A DNA stretch of 64,000 bases from Maridesulfovibrio zosterae DSM 11974 (lineage in GTDB: Bacteria > Desulfobacterota > Desulfovibrionia > Desulfovibrionales > Desulfovibrionaceae), in NCBI RefSeq assembly GCF_000425265.1, contig NZ_KE384344.1, forward strand, positions 2,673 to 66,672. Reading direction: 5' to 3'. Both the position numbers and the translations under genes were made by a program. The notes under the pieces were generated by a model. That model was given only the letters and a program-made list of their open reading frames with translations. It ran no database searches and had not been told where the DNA came from. Shown one piece after another: positions 44,755 to 53,208 of this stretch (the first letter of the stretch is position 1; each line of letters begins with the position of its first letter).

Positions 44755-45465
44755 CTAAATGCCGAGGTAAGCAGTTTTAATATGCGGGTTACTAAGCAGA
44801 TCCTTAGCACTGCCTTCCATCGCAACTCGTCCATGCTCCAGAACATAACCACGGTCAGACAGTGAAAGCGAGTGCTGAACATCTTGTTCTACCAGCAGTA
44901 TTGTAGTTCCCTGATTGGCTATCTCTCTTACGTTGGCGAAAATCTCTTTAATAAGAATAGGAGCAAGTCCCAAAGAAGGCTCATCAAGCATCATCAGTTT
45001 AGGGCAGGCCATAATTCCTCTGCCGATAGCAACCATTTGCTGCTCTCCGCCTGAAAGAGTCATGGCAAGCTGATCTTTGCGCTCTTTAAGACGGGGAAAC
45101 ATTTTATAGACTGTTTCTAATGATTCCGCGATGTTATTTTTAGCTCTGTTATTGTATGCCCCAACAATAAGGTTGTCGTATACAGACATCAGAGAGAATA
45201 ACTTTCGACCTTCCGGTACATGGATAAGACCTGTCTCTACAATTTTTTCAGGGGGATTGCCTTGAATATTTTCCCCGTCAAAACAGATTTCACCATCTGC
45301 TGGATCCAGAAGTCCTGAAATTGTCCGTAACAGAGTGGATTTGCCCGCTCCGTTGCCTCCAATGATAGATACGACTTCTCCCTGATTCACGTTAAGTGAA
45401 AGGTCAAAAATGACCTGCACATCTCCGTAAAATGTATTGATCTTATTTATATCAAGAAGCGACAT
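44755..45465 (-). CDS. livF: Branched-chain-type amino acid ABC transporter, ATP-binding protein LivF
   Basis: 236 residues. Walker A GGNGAGKSTL, signature LSGGEQQMVAIGRGI, Walker B LMLDEPSLGLAP and H-loop. LivF-type features include HVPEGRKLFSLMSVYDNL. The ATG at 45465 follows a perfect ggaggt and overlaps the livG end by 14 bases. Despite the name, the operon context suggests the cargo is a GABA-like amino acid. Confidence 0.9.
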   Translation of the reverse strand: MSLLDINKINTFYGDVQVIFDLSLNVNQGEVVSIIGGNGAGKSTLLRTISGLLDPADGEICFDGENIQGNPPEKIVETGLIHVPEGRKLFSLMSVYDNLIVGAYNNRAKNNIAESLETVYKMFPRLKERKDQLAMTLSGGEQQMVAIGRGIMACPKLMMLDEPSLGLAPILIKEIFANVREIANQGTTILLVEQDVQHSLSLSDRGYVLEHGRVAMEGSAKDLLSNPHIKTAYLGI

Positions 45466-46177
45466 AGTCACCTCCAAGGTATGCTTTTATCACATTTTCG
45501 TCCTTTGCGACTTCTTCTGGCTTTCCTTCAGAAATTTTGGTGCCGAAATGAATAACCACCAGTTCATCAGAAAGAGCCATTATCGCACGCATGATGTGTT
45601 CAATGACGAAGATCGTTACGCCGTTGTCACGGATATTTTTAAAGATATCGATCATTTCATCAACTTCAGTCGGCCTGAGTCCTGCCATAACTTCATCAAG
45701 AAGTAACAGTTTCGGTTTAGTAGCCATAGCCTTAGCAATTTCAAGCCGTTTCCGGTCTGCGATTGTCATAGCTCCGGGCAGGTCGTCCTTGCGGTGATCC
45801 AGATGCATGCTTTTAAGCACATCCAAAGCAATAGATTCCGCTTCATCGCGGTTGCTGGTCGTTGCAAAGGCTGCAACTGTTGTATTGTAAAGAACAGATT
45901 TGGTTGCAAATGGTTTAACGATCTGGAACGTACGGGCCAGTCCTTTGCGGCATAAATCCCACGGCTTTGCTCCGGTAATATCCTCACCATCGAAGTATAT
46001 TTTGCCGGAAGTAGGTTTATATACGCCTGCTGCACAGTTGAAGACAGTAGATTTCCCCGCGCCATTCGGGCCGATAAGACCTAGAATCTGTCCTTTTTCA
46101 ATTTCAATATTAAGTGCATTTACGGCGGTTAGACCACCAAACTGCATTGTGACGTCTTCAAATTTAAGCATGCTCAT
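45452..46177 (-). CDS. livG: Branched-chain-type amino acid ABC transporter, ATP-binding protein LivG
   Basis: 241 residues. Walker A GPNGAGKSTVFNC, RTFQIVKPFATKSVL, signature region PGAMTIADRKRLEIAKAM and Walker B LLLDEVMAGLRP, as in LivG. Its signature reads MTIADRK where most ABC proteins have LSGGQ; variation here (LSYGxQRxLEIA) is normal in LivG, but this form is more divergent. It overlaps livM by 14 bases and livF by 14 bases. Confidence 0.9.
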   Translation of the reverse strand: MSMLKFEDVTMQFGGLTAVNALNIEIEKGQILGLIGPNGAGKSTVFNCAAGVYKPTSGKIYFDGEDITGAKPWDLCRKGLARTFQIVKPFATKSVLYNTTVAAFATTSNRDEAESIALDVLKSMHLDHRKDDLPGAMTIADRKRLEIAKAMATKPKLLLLDEVMAGLRPTEVDEMIDIFKNIRDNGVTIFVIEHIMRAIMALSDELVVIHFGTKISEGKPEEVAKDENVIKAYLGGDYVAS

Positions 46178-47201
46178 CGCTTACGCCCCTAGGTTTTGTT
46201 TTTCTATTTGCTATTTTTTCTACGATGGCGTTGAATTTTTTAGTAAGTGGTGCTGTAAGCCCGCTTGGCTGGAGCAACATGACTACTATAAGAATTGCCC
46301 CGAAGAGAATCAGGTGCATCCCAGGTAAAGAATCACTTAAATAAATACGGCTGAATTCACTTACCGGGCGAAGTAGCAGAGCGCCAACAACAGGTCCTGC
46401 AATTGAACCTCGGCCACCAATTAGAGCGATGAAAGCCAGCTCAAAGGAAAGGTCCAGTGTTAGAACTGATTTTGGATAGATAAAAAGAGTCAGCTGAGCT
46501 AGAAAAGTACCTGCTAATGATGTTAAAAATGCACTCATTACCATGGCCTGAACTTTGTATCTGGTTACATTAATGCCAAGGGCCTCAGCTGCTTCAGGTT
46601 CTTCTCCTCCTGCAATAAGTGAGTATCCCATTTTTGAGCGGGAGACATACCATGTAAGGGCCAGAACAGCTATCAGCATGATTAGGATAATGTAATAATA
46701 TGGTTCCTTGTGTGCAAACTGGAAAGCGAAGAAACTATTTTCACCGGCAGGGATGGGAGGAATATTAAGTCCACGTGGACCGTTGAGTTTAAATGGTCCG
46801 ATGTAGCTTAGATTCTCCACGACAACCCTTACGCCTTCAACAAAGGCCATGGTGGACAAGGCGAAGTAAGCTCCACGCATTTTTAAAGTAGGTTTACCTA
46901 TGAGATAGCCTACAATACCGGAAACTACGCCTCCGATCAGCATGCCGATCCATGGAGAGATAGAGTACTGAAGCCATAACACCGTTGAGGTATATGCCCC
47001 GATACCGACAAAAACAGAGTGCCCGAGGGGTAATACGCCTGCAAAGCCGCCGACAAGGTTCCATGAGGTTGTCATGTAGGCGAAAAGAAGAAGCATAATT
47101 GAGATGTGCAGGTAAGTCGGGCTATGGACAAAGAGAGGCATTGCAAATGCAAACAGTACACATGCCGCCAAACAACATTTCTTGATGTAATCTACAGTCA
47201 T
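46164..47201 (-). CDS. livM: Branched-chain-type amino acid ABC transporter, permease LivM
   Basis: 345 residues with about nine membrane helices. The family segment GYSLIAGGEEPEAAEALGINVTRYK is the cytoplasmic coupling loop, and GGRGSIAGPVVGALLL is typical of the C-terminal half. It pairs with LivH. It starts 9 bases after the livH stop, and its end overlaps livG. Confidence 0.9.
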   Translation of the reverse strand: MTVDYIKKCCLAACVLFAFAMPLFVHSPTYLHISIMLLLFAYMTTSWNLVGGFAGVLPLGHSVFVGIGAYTSTVLWLQYSISPWIGMLIGGVVSGIVGYLIGKPTLKMRGAYFALSTMAFVEGVRVVVENLSYIGPFKLNGPRGLNIPPIPAGENSFFAFQFAHKEPYYYIILIMLIAVLALTWYVSRSKMGYSLIAGGEEPEAAEALGINVTRYKVQAMVMSAFLTSLAGTFLAQLTLFIYPKSVLTLDLSFELAFIALIGGRGSIAGPVVGALLLRPVSEFSRIYLSDSLPGMHLILFGAILIVVMLLQPSGLTAPLTKKFNAIVEKIANRKTKPRGVSDEHA

Positions 47202-47210
47202 AACTTGTTC

Positions 47211-48104
47211 CTACCAATCGTATTTCTGGCCGAAGAGGCCGGAAGGTTTTACAAAGAGCACCAGCAGAAACAACATGTAAACGATGGCTTCCGTCCAGGT
47301 TGAAGTCATATATACCGGGCCGACGGATTCAATCAGGCCGATAATAATGCCGCCTATAATTGCTCCAGGAATAGATCCCAAGCCGCCAAGAACAACAATT
47401 ACAAATGATTTTACATCAAAAGGAACGCCGACAGTTGGATAAACATTATAAAAAGGGGTTAGGACTACTCCTGAAATGCCTGCTATGGCTGTGCCTATTC
47501 CAAATGCAATGTTAAAAATCTTCCACTGGTTAATGCCCATGAGTGAGGCTGCGTCGCGGTCGAGACTTGTAGCTCTGATTGCGCGGCCTGTGCGTGTTTT
47601 TTGCAGAAAAAGATAGAGCAGCAGGGCTGTGGCAATAGCAATTAGAAAGCCGTATAGTTTTGGGACTGATATAAAAATATCTCCGAACTCAAGCATCTGG
47701 CCTTTTAGTGGATTGGGAGTCAGTGCTCTGTAGCCGGGGCCGAAAATAAGCAGGGCCATGTTATCGAGCATGTACCACACGCCGGTAGTAACGATAATTA
47801 CTGTTGTAGGTTCTCTTACGTCTTTCTCAGCTACAAAAATTGGCTTAATTAAGAAATTCTGTAAAAAGTATCCGAAGTAAAACATTACAGGTACGACAAT
47901 GCAGAGAGCTACATAGGGATGTAGTCCCGTCAATGATACGGCCCAATATGATGCATACATACCCACCATGAGAAACGATCCGTGTGCAAAGTTGATTACT
48001 TTCAGCACTCCGAAAACCAGTGTCAGGCCCAGCGCGATAAGACCATAGATGGATCCCATTAGAATTCCGCTGATGATGTCCTGTAAGAGAAATGCAAAAT
48101 CCAT
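47211..48104 (-). CDS. livH: Branched-chain-type amino acid ABC transporter, permease LivH
   Basis: About 297 residues with about eight membrane helices. Marks include GSIYGLIALGLTLVFGVLKV near the start, the coupling loop RAIRATSLDRDAASLMGIN and GGLGSIPGAIIGGIIIGLIE. The ATG at 48104 is preferred over the TTG at 48116 because ggcgg lies at good spacing before it. It is separated from livK by a GC-rich hairpin. Confidence 0.9.
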   Translation of the reverse strand: MDFAFLLQDIISGILMGSIYGLIALGLTLVFGVLKVINFAHGSFLMVGMYASYWAVSLTGLHPYVALCIVVPVMFYFGYFLQNFLIKPIFVAEKDVREPTTVIIVTTGVWYMLDNMALLIFGPGYRALTPNPLKGQMLEFGDIFISVPKLYGFLIAIATALLLYLFLQKTRTGRAIRATSLDRDAASLMGINQWKIFNIAFGIGTAIAGISGVVLTPFYNVYPTVGVPFDVKSFVIVVLGGLGSIPGAIIGGIIIGLIESVGPVYMTSTWTEAIVYMLFLLVLFVKPSGLFGQKYDW

Positions 48105-48151
48105 AGAAACCGCCAATGCTAATTAGTTATAAGGATGCAAAGACTATTTTG

Positions 48152-48178
48152 AGGAGAGGGGATGCACTCCCCCTCCCC
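48152..48178 (-). promoter_or_regulatory. GC-rich intercistronic hairpin between livK and livH
   Basis: aggagaggggat... and its near complement ...tccccctcc form a G/C-rich stem of about 10 bp around tgcac (G-U pairs included). It lies 12 bases after the livK stop. No U-tract follows, so it may stabilise the 5' part of the message rather than end it. Confidence 0.6.
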
Positions 48179-48190
48179 CCGGTTAAGAAT

Positions 48191-49429
48191 TTATTTTTTA
48201 GGAATGGGGAATACGGGTGTGTATCCTGCACGGCGTGCGGATTTGGGCCAGATTGTGATGCGTTCAAGGCCTTTGCCCAGATTATTGACCTGTACAATTA
48301 CCGGAGAAGCAAATTTATTCTGGCCGGTTTCATCGAATTCAATGGCGTCGTAAGAGACAATCGCTGCCGGTCCTGTTTTCAGATTGGTTTTTGCGAGAGC
48401 GGATCTAACCTTATCAGCATCAGTGGACCCGGCTCTTTCGAGCGCATCCGCAAGAACGTATACGGATACGTAAGCATCTACAGCTTCACCTGTGAGGTTA
48501 TTGCCGTATTTCGCTTTGTACTTCTCATTGATTTCTTTCACACCGGGTTTGTTGATGTCAGTTTCCCACTCAACAATATCAAAGATGTACTGGGCATTAT
48601 CACCTGTTCCACTTAGGAATGTCGGGTCTGCATGTCCGCCGCCTGTTCCGAGAATTACTTTGGGGCGAACTTTATAGTTAGCCATGGTGTTGGTCAGCAG
48701 AATTGCATCGGCAGCATTGGAAGTCAGTAAAAGAATATCAGGTCTGGCCCGGCGGATTTTGTTGACAACAGGTGTGAGGTCGGTCGCACTGGAAGGGTAG
48801 GGTTCGTCCAGAACAATTTTGTATCCGGAGTTTTCTATCAATTTTTTCCACTGTGCAGCAAGACCTGTTCCCCAGTCCCCGTTCTCATAGACCATGGCAA
48901 CTGTTTTGAGTTCAGTTCCGAATTCTTTTGACATATCTTTGAGGAAAGCGAACTGGTCTCTTGCCCACCATGAGTCTTTGGCTGCAATGCGGAATACGTT
49001 TTTAAATCCACGCTCAGTTATGGTGTCGCGAACTGATACAGGAACAATGAAAGGTATACCGTAACGCTCGGCAACAGCAGATGTCGGGTAGGTTACACCT
49101 GAGTTCCAGCAGCCTGTAAGAACTTTAACTTTTTCAGTATTAATGAATCGTTCTGCCTCTGTGACACCTACATTAGGATCACTTTTTGAGTCAGCATAAA
49201 GCATCTCAAGTTTGGCACCGCCAAGAGATTTGATCCCTCCAGCATTATTGATTTCCTCAACAGCCATTTCTCTGGCCTGTTTGCCCTGCTGACCAACTGC
49301 AGCTGAAGGTCCTGACAGAGGGAGAATGTTGCCTATTTTAATAGAATCAACAGCCAGAGCGAAAGAACTGAGTCCTAAAGTCATGAAGCAGAGCAATACT
49401 GCGCCTAGAGTTAATTTGAAACTTTTCAT
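48191..49429 (-). CDS. livK: Branched-chain-type amino acid ABC transporter, periplasmic binding protein LivK
   Basis: 412 residues: signal peptide (about 1-27, ending FALA) and a Peripla_BP_6 domain. Marks: SIKIGNILPLSGPSAAVGQQ, AVEEINNAGGI, LYADSKSDPNVGVTEAERFI and the hinge TGCWNSGVTYPTSAVAERYG. It binds the amino acid for the LivHMGF importer. Neighbouring gabT and gabD suggest GABA, 5-aminovalerate or a similar omega-amino acid, or a precursor. Confidence 0.9.
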   Translation of the reverse strand: MKSFKLTLGAVLLCFMTLGLSSFALAVDSIKIGNILPLSGPSAAVGQQGKQAREMAVEEINNAGGIKSLGGAKLEMLYADSKSDPNVGVTEAERFINTEKVKVLTGCWNSGVTYPTSAVAERYGIPFIVPVSVRDTITERGFKNVFRIAAKDSWWARDQFAFLKDMSKEFGTELKTVAMVYENGDWGTGLAAQWKKLIENSGYKIVLDEPYPSSATDLTPVVNKIRRARPDILLLTSNAADAILLTNTMANYKVRPKVILGTGGGHADPTFLSGTGDNAQYIFDIVEWETDINKPGVKEINEKYKAKYGNNLTGEAVDAYVSVYVLADALERAGSTDADKVRSALAKTNLKTGPAAIVSYDAIEFDETGQNKFASPVIVQVNNLGKGLERITIWPKSARRAGYTPVFPIPKK

Positions 49430-49498
49430 TTTGAATCTCCTGTTTAAGGTGAAAAATTAATTACAAAAATCTTCAGTATTTAACCTGATTTCTGCTGA

Positions 49499-50797
49499 TT
49501 AACTTTGTTCAATGATTGCTTTCTCCAGAATAGACAGTCCCTTATCTAAAGTCTGGTCATCTACTGACAGTGGTACAAGTATTCTGATGACGTTGCCGAA
49601 ATTACCGCAGGACAGTATAAGCAGTTTATTTTTTACCGCTTCGGCAACTATTTTTTTGGTAAGGTCAGGGGCAGGGGTTTTACTGTCTTTATCTGTGACA
49701 ATTTCCAGTGCGATCATGGCTCCAAGGCCACGAACATCACCGATTATTGAGTATTTTTTCTTCCAGCTGTTAAATACATCTTTGACTTTCTTACCGAGAG
49801 CCTGACCCTTTTCGAGAATACCTTCATTTTCAAGAGCGTTTATTGCTGCCAGGGCTGCTGCGCATGATACAGGGTTGCCGCCATACGTTCCGCCAAGTCC
49901 GCCGGGATGCACTGCGTCCATGATTTCTTTTCTGCCAACTACAGCAGAGATGGGCATGCCGCCGCCAATGCTTTTTGCCATGGTCATAAGATCCGGTTCG
50001 ACTCCCCAATGGTCGATGGCACAAAATTTACCTGTGCGTCCGCCGCCGGTCTGGATTTCGTCAGCAACGAAATAAATTCCGTTGTCTGCACATATCTCTT
50101 TGATTCTTGGGAAATATTCAGGTGGAGGAGTGAGGAAACCACCCTCACCGGCAATCGGCTCAGCGACTATGGCGGCGATGTTTTCAGGTGCTGCGTTTCC
50201 TATGAACCAGCTTTTAAGCTGTTCGGCGCAATGGATATCGCAGGAAGGATATTCTTTACCATAAGGACAGCGGTAACAGTATGGATAAGGTATTCTGTAT
50301 ATTTCAGGTGCATAAGGACCGAATTTGAATTTGTAGGGTTTGACTTTACTGGTCATGCTCATGGTGAGCAATGTACGCCCGTGAAAGCCTCCTTCATAAA
50401 CAATAATACCGCTTTTGCCGCTTGCTAGTCGTGAAATTTTAACCGCATTTTCTACAGCTTCTGCTCCACTGTTAAGGAGAACCGCTTTTTTTTCGAAATC
50501 ACCGGGAGTAATTTCAATTAGTTTTTCAGCTAAGGCAATGTACGATTCATACATTGCAATGTGAAAGCATGAGTGGATAAGTTTTTCAGCCTGTTCCTTG
50601 ATGGCAGCAACAACTTTCTCGTTGCAATGACCTACATTGTTAACGCCTATCCCCCCAACGAAATCAATGTATTCGTTTCCATCAACATCGGTGACTACCG
50701 AGTTTTGGGCTCGATCAGCAAAAACAGGGGCCAAATTGCCTACTCCAAGAGCAACTGCTTTGTTACGTCTTTCCAGCAGTGTTTCTGATTTACTCAT
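49499..50797 (-). CDS. gabT: 4-aminobutyrate (or 5-aminovalerate) aminotransferase
   Basis: 432 residues, a class-III PLP aminotransferase of the GABA-transaminase type. Marks: [32 protein letters not shown] (phosphate site), FHGRTLLTMSMTSK, the cysteine segment YPYCYRCPYGKEYPSC characteristic of GABA transaminases, the PLP-contact Asp in FVADEIQTGGGRTG and the Schiff-base Lys in MAKSIGGG. It moves the amino group of GABA to 2-oxoglutarate, producing succinate semialdehyde for GabD. First gene of the operon, preceded by a sigma-54 promoter and two activator sites. Confidence 0.88.
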   Translation of the reverse strand: MSKSETLLERRNKAVALGVGNLAPVFADRAQNSVVTDVDGNEYIDFVGGIGVNNVGHCNEKVVAAIKEQAEKLIHSCFHIAMYESYIALAEKLIEITPGDFEKKAVLLNSGAEAVENAVKISRLASGKSGIIVYEGGFHGRTLLTMSMTSKVKPYKFKFGPYAPEIYRIPYPYCYRCPYGKEYPSCDIHCAEQLKSWFIGNAAPENIAAIVAEPIAGEGGFLTPPPEYFPRIKEICADNGIYFVADEIQTGGGRTGKFCAIDHWGVEPDLMTMAKSIGGGMPISAVVGRKEIMDAVHPGGLGGTYGGNPVSCAAALAAINALENEGILEKGQALGKKVKDVFNSWKKKYSIIGDVRGLGAMIALEIVTDKDSKTPAPDLTKKIVAEAVKNKLLILSCGNFGNVIRILVPLSVDDQTLDKGLSILEKAIIEQS

Positions 50798-50833
50798 GTC
50801 TGTAACCGTCCTTTTTTGATTTTGGACTGATAA

Positions 50834-50849
50834 AGCATTTAATATGCCA
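50834..50849 (-). promoter_or_regulatory. Sigma-54 (-24/-12) promoter of the gabT-liv-gabD operon
   Basis: On the minus strand, tggcatattaaatgct gives the invariant GG and GC dinucleotides with exactly 10 bases between them (consensus tggcac-N5-ttgca). It ends about 37 bases before the gabT start. The adjacent upstream gene encodes a sigma-54 activator, which supports it. Confidence 0.75.
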
Positions 50850-50907
50850 TAATAATATATTCATATATTACAACTAGTTAATAATTTTTACTGCGTTGCT
50901 GATCTTA

Positions 50908-50935
50908 GTTTTTGATTCACAAATGAATCAAAAAC
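50908..50935. promoter_or_regulatory. Upstream activator site 1 (12-bp perfect palindrome)
   Basis: gtttttgattca (50908-50919) and tgaatcaaaaac (50924-50935) with spacer caaa. Its centre lies about 100 bases upstream of the expected transcription start, where sigma-54 activators usually bind. Confidence 0.7.
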
Positions 50936-50961
50936 GGTGAAATAATGCTTATGTAAGAAGA

Positions 50962-50987
50962 TTTTTGATTTATTTATGAATCAAAAA
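50962..50987. promoter_or_regulatory. Upstream activator site 2 (11-bp palindrome, one mismatch)
   Basis: tttttgattta (50962-50972) and tgaatcaaaaa (50977-50987) with spacer ttta. It is the same sequence as site 1 and its centre is 53 bases away, five helical turns, so both sites face the same side of the DNA. A half site tgaatcaa is also seen at 51110-51117. Confidence 0.7.
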
Positions 50988-51125
50988 AAGTATTGAATAA
51001 CTTTTTTACTGCAAGAATTAAAAATAGAACCGCATAGTAAGTTAATAAAAGCAAGTAGTAAGCTAGCAAAGAAGCGTAGTTGTAATTTGCTTAAATTTTG
51101 AACCATTTTTGAATCAAGATAAATT

Positions 51126-52889
51126 TTAATGATGATTCAGGCCGTATTTTTTTAATTTTCGTACAATCGATGGCTGGCTGATTTTAAGGTATTTGGCCAT
51201 GTCTCTGGTCGTCAGACATGCTCGCTGGGCTTCTTTGAGCATTTCAAGCTCAACCTGCTCCAGAGATTCTTTTAAAGAGGAGTCTCTTGAGAATTTATAT
51301 CCGCTTATGCTCTCTCCGTGGATAGTCTGTTCAAGGAAGTTATCAAGAAGTGGTTCTTCGGCCACGGCGACCCCCTTTTTTATCAGGCTGTTTAACTCTC
51401 TGATATTACCGGGGAAGGAATAATTGTTTAAAATCCTTAGACCTTTGTGTGAAAGAGTCTTACGTTTGCCATACTTATGATTGTATTTGTCAAGGAAGGC
51501 ACTGGATAGCGCAAAAATATCCTCAGTTCTATCACGTAGAGGAGGTAAGGTGAGCGTGAAAACATTAAGTCTATAAAACAGATCTTTTCGGAACTGTTTT
51601 TGTTTAACCATTTTTTCTAAATTCTTGTTTGTTGCGGCAATGATTACACAGTTTATTTTTTTGGGTGAAGATCCCCCAAGAGGTGTGAATTCTTTTTCAT
51701 CGATACATTTTAAAAGTTTGGCCTGAATTGAGGGAGGCATTTCACCTATTTCATCAAGAAAGAAAGTCCCTCCGTCCGCAAGGGTCATGAGTCCGGCCTT
51801 TCCGGTTTCCTTGGCCCCGGTAAAAGCTCCTTTTTCATACCCGAAAAGTTCTGCTTCAAAGAGCTGTTCCGGTACAGCGGCGCAGTTGATAGCCAGAAAT
51901 GGGCCTGATGAGCGGGGACTCTGCTGATGAAGAAGTTTTGCCAGCATGGATTTTCCCGTTCCTGACTCTCCAAGCAACAGGATACCTGATGCATCCAGCT
52001 GGGCCAGCTTGAGAGCGCTTCCCAGCACACGGTGCATTGATTTGCTCTCAGAAATAAATTCACCCTGTCCCAGTTCTAGCATATTCAGGCTGGTAATTTC
52101 AGTTCGAGCTTTTTCGGTGATTTCCCGTGCCGTCTTCAAGTGTTCTCTTAAATCAAGCAGTTCAGTTACATCGCGTTCATTAACTACGATCATGGAAAGA
52201 TTTTTTTTACCGTCATAAACAGGAGTTCCTGTGCAGAGGAGTTGCCGTCCTGTTTTAGTAATGTTTTGCAACATGCTGATCTGATGATTTGTTTTGAGTA
52301 CTTCCTTTGATACTGAAATATCTATGAGTCCTTTTTTGACGATATTATCAATGTGTTTTCCAAGTACCTGAGCGCTTTTGACTCCATTAAGGACCTCTGA
52401 GGCTTTGTTCATGTTGGTAACAATTCCTTCACCGCTTGTAACCCAGATGCCGTCACTTGATGAGTCAAAAATTGCTTGTAATTTAGCCGCCATTTCTTGA
52501 AAAGAGCTAAGCTCGACGGCCAGTTCTTCAAAGCGAGATGGCTTCTGGAGGCTGATAACCGCTCCTTCAAGTTCTTCTTCAATGATCAGAGGAGTTATTT
52601 CGAAGAATAGTTCAGTACCTTTTTTAACAATTCTTCCTGATCCCTCCCGGAATTCTTCTGAACCCAGTCCTTTTTTTATAAATGGTGCAGCTATGGGGAG
52701 TATCTGGTCGACATGAATACCTATCGACGTTGTGCGGTCACGGCGTTTCAAGAATTCCAAAGCCACATTGTTCATGCTTATTACTACGCAGTTTTTGTCA
52801 ACAACAACAATTGCGTAACTTACACAGTTGATTATATGCTGCCTCAAATCAGGTTGCATAGCTTTGCCTTTAATTAAATTTTTAAGCAT
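51126..52889 (-). CDS. Sigma-54-dependent transcriptional activator (PAS-PAS-AAA+-HTH)
   Basis: About 587 residues. Two PAS domains (about 15-105 and 135-245) presumably sense the substrate, followed by the sigma-54 activator AAA+ domain (about 270-500) with Walker A GESGTGKSML, the sigma-54-contacting GAFTGA loop, Walker B GGTFFLDEIGE and arginine-finger region, and a C-terminal helix-turn-helix (TTRDMAKYLKISQPSIVRKLKKYGL) of the TyrR/Fis-like type. No receiver domain, so it is ligand-controlled. It lies directly upstream of the gab/liv operon, which carries a matching sigma-54 promoter and paired sites. The start is uncertain: GTG at 52898, ATG at 52889, or ATG at 52859 (good aaagg). Confidence 0.92.
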   Translation of the reverse strand: MLKNLIKGKAMQPDLRQHIINCVSYAIVVVDKNCVVISMNNVALEFLKRRDRTTSIGIHVDQILPIAAPFIKKGLGSEEFREGSGRIVKKGTELFFEITPLIIEEELEGAVISLQKPSRFEELAVELSSFQEMAAKLQAIFDSSSDGIWVTSGEGIVTNMNKASEVLNGVKSAQVLGKHIDNIVKKGLIDISVSKEVLKTNHQISMLQNITKTGRQLLCTGTPVYDGKKNLSMIVVNERDVTELLDLREHLKTAREITEKARTEITSLNMLELGQGEFISESKSMHRVLGSALKLAQLDASGILLLGESGTGKSMLAKLLHQQSPRSSGPFLAINCAAVPEQLFEAELFGYEKGAFTGAKETGKAGLMTLADGGTFFLDEIGEMPPSIQAKLLKCIDEKEFTPLGGSSPKKINCVIIAATNKNLEKMVKQKQFRKDLFYRLNVFTLTLPPLRDRTEDIFALSSAFLDKYNHKYGKRKTLSHKGLRILNNYSFPGNIRELNSLIKKGVAVAEEPLLDNFLEQTIHGESISGYKFSRDSSLKESLEQVELEMLKEAQRACLTTRDMAKYLKISQPSIVRKLKKYGLNHH

Positions 52890-52898
52890 CAGTTGCAC

Positions 52899-53208
52899 TT
52901 CTTATGTAGATCAGAGTAGTCAATGTATCTTTAATGTAGGGTATTTTTAAAATCACAAATAAGGATGATTAATAAAGTTTAATACTTTATGATATTAAAT
53001 TTACTAAAACGGTATTTCTTATCGTATATTGCATTTTATTAAAGAGCAAACTTACATATATGTATCAAACATTGTTTTTTTATCATGATGTATTGTATGA
53101 AATTATAGTTGATATTTTGCGTATAACGATGTTGTTTGGTTTCTGATTATTTGAATCCAATAAAAAGACTATGACCAACTATACCAGTTAAATGCGGAGA
53201 ACAAAAAA
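52899..53208. other. Divergent intergenic region
   Basis: 310 bases, AT-rich, between the sigma-54 activator gene (minus) and the HAD gene (plus). It must hold both promoters. I see no distinctive structure beyond AT-rich tracts. Confidence 0.5.
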
